Assembly: GCF_039621855.1 (NCBI RefSeq)
Contig: NZ_CP155071.1
Coordinates: 1-64,000, forward strand
Source of the DNA: Erwinia sp. HDF1-3R
GTDB taxonomy: Bacteria > Pseudomonadota > Gammaproteobacteria > Enterobacterales > Enterobacteriaceae
Direction: 5' to 3'
Length of the DNA stretch: 64,000 nucleotides
In this document: piece by piece, positions 55,570 to 64,000 of the stretch
How the letters are laid out: each line of letters begins with the position of its first letter
Numbering within the stretch: position 1 is the first letter of the stretch
The notes under the pieces: model-generated
Seen by the model: only the letters and a program-made list of their open reading frames with translations
What the model was told of the DNA's origin: nothing
The model's database searches: none
Translations under genes and position numbers: made by a program

Positions 55570-57651
55570 TCAGGCGTTGGTATAACGCTGCGTTTCCGGT
55601 AGCCAACGCTCAATAAGCGCCGTTGCCTGTTGCGGATAGTGCTGGTGGATATGTCTGGCGACGCGCTGCACCTCTGGGATCATCGCCTGGTCGCGCAGCA
55701 GGTCGGCGACTTTAAACTCGGCGTTACCGGTTTGACGCGTGCCCAACAGTTCGCCCGGCCCGCGAATTTCCAGGTCGCACTGGGCAATGACGAAACCGTC
55801 ATTACTGTCGCGTAAAACCTGCAGGCGTTTCTGCGCGGTTTTACTTAGCGGCGCCTTATAAAGCAGGACGCAGTGAGAGGCTACCGATCCGCGTCCCACA
55901 CGTCCGCGTAGCTGATGCAGCTGCGCCAGTCCCAGCCGCTCGGGGTTTTCAATAATCATCAGGCTGGCATTTGGCACATCCACGCCAACCTCGATAACCG
56001 TAGTGGCGATAAGCAGATGCGTGGTGCCTTCTTTAAAGGCCTGCATTACGGCCTGCTTCTCCCCGGGTTTCATCCTGCCGTGTACCAGCCCAATCTGTAA
56101 TTCCGGTAGCGCCAGCTTCAGCTCTTCCCAGGTGGCTTCTGCCGCCTGAGCCTCTAGCTGATCGGACTCCTCAATCAGGGTACACACCCAGTAGGCCTGT
56201 CGGCCTTCATCGGTACAGGCGCTTTTCACCCGCGAGATAATCTCAGCCCGACGCGTATCCGGAATAGCGACCGTCGTGACCGGCGTTCTGCCCGGTGGAA
56301 GCTCATCGATGGTCGAGGTATCCAGATCGGCATAGGCGGTCATTGCCAGCGTACGCGGGATAGGCGTGGCGGTCATAATCAGCTGATGAGGATGGAAACC
56401 CTGCTCCTCGCCTTTTTCCCATAGCGCCAGCCGCTGATGAACGCCGAAGCGGTGCTGTTCATCAATAATCACCAGTGCCAGCCCGTTGAACTGCACCTGC
56501 TCCTGGAAAATGGCGTGCGTACCGACGATCATCGAAACCTGGCCGGCAGCAATGGCATCCTGCTGAGCCAGCCGCGCTTTGCCCTTTTGCTTACCGGCCA
56601 GCCAGCCCACTTCAATCCCCAGTGGCGCAAACCACTGGCGGAAGTTATTGGCGTGCTGTTCGGCCAGCAGCTCGGTCGGCGCCATCAGGGCGACCTGCTT
56701 GCCCCAGGCGATCACGTTAAGCGCGGTCAGGGCGGCAACCAGCGTTTTCCCTGAGCCAACATCCCCCTGCACCAGACGCATCATCGGATAGTCGTGGGCC
56801 AGGTCATGCTCAATTTCCTGGACGACGCGAACCTGTGCGGCGGTCGGTTTAAACGGCAGGGCCGCCAGCAGCTTACTGCTCAGATCGTGCCGGGGAGTCA
56901 TCGGTAATGCATGATAGCGCTGGGCACCGGCGCGAACGGCCAGCATGCTGAGATTGTGCGCCAGCAGCTCTTCCATAATCAGACGGCGCTGCGCAGGATG
57001 CCGGCCATGTTCCAGGTCAACCAGCGCCATATCCGGCGGCGGGCGGTGCAGCATACGCAGTGCGGCGGGCAGACCGATCATCCCCTGACTCAGCTCGGGG
57101 GGCAGCAGTTCAGCGATGGCGCAGGTATCCAACAGCTCCAGCGCCTGGTCAGTAAGGTTGCGCAGCGTGGCCTGGCGTACGCCTTCCGTCGTGGAGTAAA
57201 CCGGGGTGAGGGTTTCCTGCAGCGCAACCGTGGTGTTCTCGCCCTGGACCCGGTATTCCGGGTGGATAATTTCCGCGCCGCGCTGGCCGCGCTTGATCTC
57301 ACCGTAAGCGGTGACGCGCCTGCCGGGCGACATGCTGTTTTTCATTCCGGCATTGAAGTTGAAAAAACGCAGGGTGAGGATGCCCGTGCCGTCGCTTATC
57401 TGGCAGGTCAGCATCCTTCGGCGGCCAAAGGAGATATCGCAGTTAAGGACCTCACCTTCTACCGTGGCGTAAATATTGGGGAGCAGGTCATTGATGGCAT
57501 AAAGTTGCGTACGATCTTCATAGCGTAGCGGCAGATGAAGCAGCAAATCCTGCACGGTAACCAGCCCCAGCTTTGCCAGCTTTCCCGCCTGGCTTGCGCC
57601 AACGCCTGCGAGGGTACTTAACGGAACGGTATCCAGAAGGCGACCATTCAT
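55570..57651 (-). CDS. recG: RecG, ATP-dependent DNA helicase
   Basis: Branch-migrating helicase that remodels stalled replication forks and R-loops. The N-terminal wedge domain (50-165) contacts the junction. The SF2 motor has Walker A GDVGSGKT, motif II IIDEQHRFG, motif III MTATPIPRT and motif VI QLRGRVGRG. The start MNGRLLDTVPLSTLAGVGAS at 57651 gives 693 residues, the E. coli length. Its ATG overlaps the trmH stop by 4 bp. Last gene of gmk-rpoZ-spoT-trmH-recG. Confidence 0.97.
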   Translation of the reverse strand: MNGRLLDTVPLSTLAGVGASQAGKLAKLGLVTVQDLLLHLPLRYEDRTQLYAINDLLPNIYATVEGEVLNCDISFGRRRMLTCQISDGTGILTLRFFNFNAGMKNSMSPGRRVTAYGEIKRGQRGAEIIHPEYRVQGENTTVALQETLTPVYSTTEGVRQATLRNLTDQALELLDTCAIAELLPPELSQGMIGLPAALRMLHRPPPDMALVDLEHGRHPAQRRLIMEELLAHNLSMLAVRAGAQRYHALPMTPRHDLSSKLLAALPFKPTAAQVRVVQEIEHDLAHDYPMMRLVQGDVGSGKTLVAALTALNVIAWGKQVALMAPTELLAEQHANNFRQWFAPLGIEVGWLAGKQKGKARLAQQDAIAAGQVSMIVGTHAIFQEQVQFNGLALVIIDEQHRFGVHQRLALWEKGEEQGFHPHQLIMTATPIPRTLAMTAYADLDTSTIDELPPGRTPVTTVAIPDTRRAEIISRVKSACTDEGRQAYWVCTLIEESDQLEAQAAEATWEELKLALPELQIGLVHGRMKPGEKQAVMQAFKEGTTHLLIATTVIEVGVDVPNASLMIIENPERLGLAQLHQLRGRVGRGSVASHCVLLYKAPLSKTAQKRLQVLRDSNDGFVIAQCDLEIRGPGELLGTRQTGNAEFKVADLLRDQAMIPEVQRVARHIHQHYPQQATALIERWLPETQRYTNA

Positions 57652-58346
57652 TTTTTTCGACCCGATGACTGCATCGTTGCCCACCATTGAGCATCGGCTA
57701 CCACCTCGCCCCGATCGTTGATCTGCGGGTAGGGCAAACCTTTGTGCTTAGCGACACGGGCCAGCACGGGATAACCGCCCTCAAACAGCAGCCGCTGCTG
57801 CTCGCTGAACGGCAGGGTGCTGGCCTGGCGCTGATACATGCCGGCGTTCTGACACTGGCGCTGTGCTTCATAGAGGATAAGTGCAGAGGCTACGGAAACG
57901 TTAAGGGACTGCACCATGCCAACCATTGGGATAATGATCTCCTGGTCAGCCAGTTCCAGCGCCTGACGGGTAATACCGGTTTTTTCCTGGCCCATCAAAA
58001 TGCAGGTTGGTCGGGTGTAATCGATTTCGCGAAAGTCGACGGCCTTATCAGACAGATGGGTCGCCAGGATCTGCATATCCTGACTTTTAAGATGGCAAAC
58101 CGCGTCCGCGATGGTAGGGTGCGTTTTCACCTGCACCCAGCTGTTGCTGCCTGCCGCAGAGGAGACCATGGTTCGCATGCGGCTGCCCGGCCATACGGCA
58201 TGAACCTCATGCACGCCCACCGCGTCCGCCGTGCGGATCACCGCAGAGACGTTATGAGGCTTATGGACCTGCTCCATGCAGACGGTCAGGTCATGTTGGC
58301 GTGCGGCCAACATCTCCAGAATACGGGCGTAGCGTTGAGCATTCAT
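57648..58346 (-). CDS. trmH: TrmH (SpoU), tRNA Gm18 2'-O-methyltransferase
   Basis: SPOUT-fold methyltransferase for guanosine 18 of tRNA. SPOUT motifs are HKPHNVSAVIRTADAVGV (motif 1), ILMGQEKTGIT (motif 2) and IPMVGMVQSLNVSVASALIL (motif 3, the knot). Length is 232 (229 in E. coli). It starts 3 bp after spoT and overlaps recG. Confidence 0.96.
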   Translation of the reverse strand: MNAQRYARILEMLAARQHDLTVCMEQVHKPHNVSAVIRTADAVGVHEVHAVWPGSRMRTMVSSAAGSNSWVQVKTHPTIADAVCHLKSQDMQILATHLSDKAVDFREIDYTRPTCILMGQEKTGITRQALELADQEIIIPMVGMVQSLNVSVASALILYEAQRQCQNAGMYQRQASTLPFSEQQRLLFEGGYPVLARVAKHKGLPYPQINDRGEVVADAQWWATMQSSGRKK

Positions 58347-58349
58347 GCG

Positions 58350-60473
58350 CTAGTTCCGGTTACGGTGGACTTTAATCACATCCGGCATTACGCGGATTTT
58401 GCGCATAATATTTGCCAGATGAACGCGATCCCGGGCCGTCAGACGGATAAAGGCGCTGTAGACCCGACCATCTTTCTCTTCCGTATTCATGCTCTGGATA
58501 TTGGAGCCTGCGGTATTAATGGCGGCGGTCAGGTTGGCAAGCGCCCCCTGATGATTAAACATTTCCACCTTAATTTCGGCCATAAACTCATGATCGGTCG
58601 TGACTTTGTCCCACTCAACCGCCATATATTTCTCGGGCTCTTTTTGATAGCCACGGATATTACGGCAGGACTCATGGTGCACCACCAGGCCTTTACCCGG
58701 ACTGACGTGGGCAACGATCGGATCGCCAGGAATAGGGCGGCAGCACTTGGCAAAGGTAATCAGCACGCCATCCGCGCCCTTAATGGGGAGCTTGCTGCGG
58801 GAGCTGGAGGAAGTGCGCTGACTGGTCGGTAGTGGATTGTCACTCTGCTGAAGATTTTTCGCCACCACCACGCTCATGGCGTTACCCAGACCAATCTCTG
58901 CCAGCAGATCGTCCAGGGTGGCCAGCTTCATACGTTCCAGCTCGTGCTCCAGGTTGCCAGGCGGGATTTCAGCCAGCTTGCGGCTTCCGCCCAGTGCGTG
59001 ATTAAGCAGACGACGCCCCAGGCTGACCGAATCATCACGCTTGAGGTTTTTCAGCAGCTGACGGATTTTCGCCCGTGCTTTCGAGCTGACGACAAAATTT
59101 AGCCAGGCCGCATTCGGGCGGGCGCCCGGCGCGGTAATAATTTCGACGGTCTGACCGCTGCTCAGTGGCTGTGACAGCGGATAAGGCTGGCGATCGACGC
59201 GTGTGCCAACGCAGGCATGGCCGATATCGGTATGCACGGCATAGGCAAAATCCACCGGCGTGGCACCGGCCGGCAGTTCAACAATGCGGCCTTCCGGCGT
59301 GAATACGTATATTTCGTCCGGGAACAGGTCGGATTTGACGCTTTCAATAAATTCAAAGGAGCTTCCGGCACTCTGCTGAAGCTCCAGCAGGCTCTGTAAC
59401 CAGCGCTGAGCGCGGATCTGTGCCGTGGTGCTGCTTTCGCCCTGCTCTTTATAAGCCCAGTGAGCCGCGACACCCATCTCTGCCATCTGATCCATATCTT
59501 CCGTGCGGATCTGCACCTCTACCGGCACGCCGTGCGGCCCGATCATTGAGGTGTGCAGCGACTGGTATCCGTTAGCCTTGGGAATAGCGATATAATCCTT
59601 CACCCGGCCCGGACGGGGCTTATACAGGCTGTGCATCTGACCGAGAACCCGATAGCAGGTATCCACATCACTGACGATCACCCGGAAGGCATAAATATCC
59701 ATGATCGAGTGGAAACGCTGCTCTTTGAGGTGCATCTTGCAGTAGATGGAGTAAAGGTGCTTCTCCCTGCCGCTGACGCGACAGGGGACACCGGCTTCCT
59801 GCAGACGGCCGTCAATTTCCGAAAGGATTTTTTGAATCATCTCCTTACGGTTACCGCGAGCGGCTTTGACCACTTCTTTAATCACGCGATAGCGGTTAGG
59901 GTAGAGCGCTTCAAAACCCAGCTCTTCAAGCTCGGTTTTCAGGTGGTGGATACCCAGGCGGTGGGCCAGCGGGCTGTAAATTTCCAGCGTTTCGCGGGCT
60001 ATGCGCCGGCGTTTATCCGGGCGCAGCGAGCCGAGGGTGCGCATATTATGCGTACGGTCAGCCAGCTTGATCAGGATGACGCGAATATCCTGCACCATCG
60101 CCATAATCATCTTGCGAAAGTTTTCGGCCTGGGCCTCTTTCTTATCGCGGAATTTCAGCTTGTCGAGTTTCGACACCCCCTCTACCAGTTCGGCAACGCT
60201 TTTACCAAACAGCTGTTCCATATCCTGGTAGGTGGCGGGCGTGTCTTCGATCACATCGTGAAGAAGCGCGGCCATAAGCGTTTCATGGTCGAGCTTCATT
60301 TCAGCAAGGATGCAGGCTACGGCAACCGGATGGGTGATATAAGGCTCACCGCTGGAGCGAGACTGTCCCTCGTGGGCATCACGTGCGACAAGGTAGGCTT
60401 GCTTGAGGCGCTTAATCTGGTCCTCAGGCAAGTATTTTTCAATCAGCTGATTGAGACTTTCAAACAGGTACAA
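58350..60473 (-). CDS. spoT: SpoT, bifunctional (p)ppGpp synthetase/hydrolase
   Basis: Controls the stringent-response alarmone level. The HD hydrolase domain (about 30-190) has the catalytic His72-Asp73 pair (LLHDVIEDT). The weak RelA-type synthetase domain (about 200-330, with RVKDYIAIPKANGYQSLHT) follows, then a TGS domain (about 385-450) and a C-terminal ACT domain (about 630-707). 707 residues (702 in E. coli). It begins 21 bp after rpoZ. Confidence 0.97.
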   Translation of the reverse strand: MYLFESLNQLIEKYLPEDQIKRLKQAYLVARDAHEGQSRSSGEPYITHPVAVACILAEMKLDHETLMAALLHDVIEDTPATYQDMEQLFGKSVAELVEGVSKLDKLKFRDKKEAQAENFRKMIMAMVQDIRVILIKLADRTHNMRTLGSLRPDKRRRIARETLEIYSPLAHRLGIHHLKTELEELGFEALYPNRYRVIKEVVKAARGNRKEMIQKILSEIDGRLQEAGVPCRVSGREKHLYSIYCKMHLKEQRFHSIMDIYAFRVIVSDVDTCYRVLGQMHSLYKPRPGRVKDYIAIPKANGYQSLHTSMIGPHGVPVEVQIRTEDMDQMAEMGVAAHWAYKEQGESSTTAQIRAQRWLQSLLELQQSAGSSFEFIESVKSDLFPDEIYVFTPEGRIVELPAGATPVDFAYAVHTDIGHACVGTRVDRQPYPLSQPLSSGQTVEIITAPGARPNAAWLNFVVSSKARAKIRQLLKNLKRDDSVSLGRRLLNHALGGSRKLAEIPPGNLEHELERMKLATLDDLLAEIGLGNAMSVVVAKNLQQSDNPLPTSQRTSSSSRSKLPIKGADGVLITFAKCCRPIPGDPIVAHVSPGKGLVVHHESCRNIRGYQKEPEKYMAVEWDKVTTDHEFMAEIKVEMFNHQGALANLTAAINTAGSNIQSMNTEEKDGRVYSAFIRLTARDRVHLANIMRKIRVMPDVIKVHRNRN

Positions 60474-60494
60474 GGGCGGCCTTCAGGCTGGTAA

Positions 60495-60770
60495 TTAACG
60501 ACGACCTTCAGCGATAGCAGTAACAGCCTGCAGCTCAGCGGCTTCCTGATCCTGCTGTTCCTGACGATCGCGCACGTCCAGAATCTGGTTGGTGATCAGG
60601 CCTTCTTCGATTTCACGCAGGGCGATAACGGTAGACTTATCGTTTTCTTCAGGAACCAGTGGATCTTTACCACCTACCTGCATCTGACGCGCACGGCGTG
60701 CAGCGACCAGAACGAGGTCAAAACGGTTACCAATTTTTTCTACTGCGTCCTGTACGGTTACGCGTGCCAT
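60495..60770 (-). CDS. rpoZ: RNA polymerase omega subunit
   Basis: Small subunit that helps assemble beta-prime and is needed for one ppGpp-binding site. 91 residues, as in E. coli: [20 protein letters not shown] at the start, [10 protein letters not shown] in the centre. It lies between gmk and spoT, with a 53-bp gap to gmk. Confidence 0.97.
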   Translation of the reverse strand: MARVTVQDAVEKIGNRFDLVLVAARRARQMQVGGKDPLVPEENDKSTVIALREIEEGLITNQILDVRDRQEQQDQEAAELQAVTAIAEGRR

Positions 60771-60823
60771 AATTGTGATACTCCACGGGAGAAGAAATGA
60801 CTGGGCATCATACTGAGTTGTCC

Positions 60824-61447
60824 TCAGTCTGCCAATAGTTTGCTGATTAACGCGTCATGTCGGGATTTTTGACGTCCCATACGCAGTCGCTCAGCGCGAA
60901 TGATGGTTTTCAGGTCGGATAAAGCCAGATCGAAATCATCATTAACAATAAGGTAATCATACTCCGCAAAATGGCTCATCTCAGCCACGGCCTGCGCCAT
61001 ACGGCGGCTGATAACCTCTTCGCTATCCTGACCGCGTCCGCGCAGCCGGCGGTCCAGTTCATCCTTTGACGGCGGCAGCACAAAAATTGTGCGGGCCTGG
61101 GGCATTTTCTCACGAATCTGCTGCGCACCCTGCCAGTCAATATCAAGGAAAACGTCCACGCCGGTGGATAACACCTGCTCGATGGCCTTGCGCGACGTGC
61201 CGTAATAGTTCCCAAACACTTCAGCATGCTCAAGGAAGGCGCCTTCCTGAATCATACTGCGGAATTCGTCATGCGAGATGAAATAGTAATGTTCACCGTG
61301 GTGCTCACCGGGACGCTCTCCCCGCGTAGTATGGGAGACAGAAACCTGAGTGTCATACAGCGGCTGCGTTTTTAGCAGGGCATGAATGAGACTGGATTTA
61401 CCCGCGCCGCTGGGAGCAGAAACAATAAAAAGAGTGCCTTGAGCCAT
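60824..61447 (-). CDS. gmk: Guanylate kinase
   Basis: Phosphorylates GMP to GDP. The P-loop [10 protein letters not shown] is at residues 9-18, the GMP-binding [18 protein letters not shown] segment follows at about 39-56, and the lid segment is [16 protein letters not shown]. 207 residues. Divergent from ligB, and head of the rpoZ-spoT-trmH-recG run. Confidence 0.97.
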   Translation of the reverse strand: MAQGTLFIVSAPSGAGKSSLIHALLKTQPLYDTQVSVSHTTRGERPGEHHGEHYYFISHDEFRSMIQEGAFLEHAEVFGNYYGTSRKAIEQVLSTGVDVFLDIDWQGAQQIREKMPQARTIFVLPPSKDELDRRLRGRGQDSEEVISRRMAQAVAEMSHFAEYDYLIVNDDFDLALSDLKTIIRAERLRMGRQKSRHDALISKLLAD

Positions 61448-63363
<1,916 letters not shown>

Positions 63364-63389
<26 letters not shown>

Positions 63390-63981
63390 AGACGGGTAGG
63401 CCGAGCTTAAAGCGCAGCGCCAGCAGGCGGGCAATAAAGCCAAACAATAGGGTAACGGTGATGGTCGTTTCGTGTGACAGGGGCGTCTTCAACAACAGGA
63501 TATAGAGCCAGCCTGATGCAAAGGCGATACCGGCGTAAAGCTCTTTCTGAAACACCAGGGGGATGCGGTTGCAAAACATATCGCGCAGCACGCCGCCAAA
63601 CACTCCGGTAACAACGGCACATATCGCGGCAATAATTGGCGCATGGCCCATATCTAAGGCCACTTTGGCTCCGATAATGGAAAATACCACCAGGCCGAGC
63701 GCATCCAGCACCAGGAAAACCTTGCGCAGGTGGGGCATCAGGTGGGCAAGCTGGGTAGTCACTACCGCTGCGGCAGCGACAATAATGATATATTCAGGAT
63801 GTTTTACCCAGCCAAGCGGATAGTGCCCCAGCAGCATATCTCTGACGGAGCCGCCGCCAATGGCGGTAACCGAGGCGATAATAATCACGCCGAACATATC
63901 CATCTGACGACGGCCTGCCGCCAGCGCGCCGGTCATCGCTTCTGCCGTGATGCCGATGATATAGAGAACAGTAAGTAACAT
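63364..63981 (-). CDS. yicG: YicG, TRIC-like (UPF0126) membrane protein
   Basis: Inner-membrane protein with two copies of the UPF0126/TRIC channel fold and about 6-7 TM helices; prokaryotic relatives form K+ channels, and YicG has been linked to glycine handling in other bacteria. The repeat signatures are [19 protein letters not shown] and [20 protein letters not shown]. 205 residues, as in E. coli. It converges on ligB; the restored ligB frame would overlap its 3' end by 26 bp. Confidence 0.92.
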
Positions 63982-64000
63982 AGCCAGCTCCTGAATAACC

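Noticed and set aside
57687..58832. 381-residue open frame antisense to trmH and spoT
   Set aside because: Spans two genes of a conserved operon on the other strand; no domain or ribosome-binding site.
59553..60494. 313-residue open frame antisense to spoT
   Set aside because: Overlaps the conserved HD and synthetase domains on the other strand; shadow frame.

Overview
This is a chromosomal core region of an Enterobacterales bacterium, most probably Erwinia or a close Erwiniaceae relative. Nearly every protein can be matched to an Escherichia coli orthologue by length and motif. The gene set also carries Erwinia-like traits: an ovothiol synthase gene (ovoA) beside asnC near the origin, a budABC acetoin operon, and a full rRNA operon with enterobacterial landmarks. 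The left edge is the mioC-asnC segment that adjoins oriC in enterics, so the replication origin should lie just outside the window to the left.

Layout: 1-6.3 kb holds mioC (cut by the window edge), asnC, ovoA and the viaA-ravA pair, all on the minus strand. 6.5-8.4 kb is the potassium transporter gene kup. 8.4-15.4 kb is an insert relative to E. coli, where kup and rbsD are adjacent. It carries the QseBC two-component system divergent from ygiW, and the LysR gene budR divergent from budABC (acetoin/2,3-butanediol). 15.5-21.3 kb is the ribose operon rbsDACBKR with two RbsR-type palindromes, followed by the convergent drug exporter gene hsrA. 22.9-28.7 kb is one rRNA operon: P1 and P2, boxA, 16S, tRNA-Glu(UUC), 23S, 5S and terminator. 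Both of its long spacers contain ERIC-like palindromes, and a 41-42 bp tandem repeat follows the terminator.

28.9-37.7 kb carries mobAB, yihD, srkA-dsbA, polA, the small RNA genes spf (Spot 42) and csrC, engB, yihI and a small membrane-protein ORF. 37.7-43.3 kb carries hemN and the nitrogen operon glnA-glnL-glnG, with NtrC sites and a sigma-54 promoter. 43.7-48.6 kb is typA, yihX-yihY-dtd and yiiD. 48.6-55.2 kb is rluF, yicH, xanP behind a PurR-like palindrome, and a compact GNAT / PAS-LuxR / NCS1-permease operon. 55.6-61.4 kb is the gmk-rpoZ-spoT-trmH-recG stringent-response and repair cluster. The window closes with ligB, whose 3' end appears frameshifted, and yicG.

No transposase, prophage, CRISPR or classical defence island was found. 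The most interesting signals are local. They are: ovoA beside a regulator (AsnC) that has lost its usual neighbour asnA; an rrn operon whose flanks combine those of E. coli rrnC and rrnA; ERIC-like elements in both rRNA spacers; a post-rrn tandem repeat; a PAS-LuxR regulator that seems to lack its linker and first HTH helix, inside a three-gene permease operon in the place of gltS; a small arginine-rich membrane ORF overlapping hemN; and the ligB frameshift.
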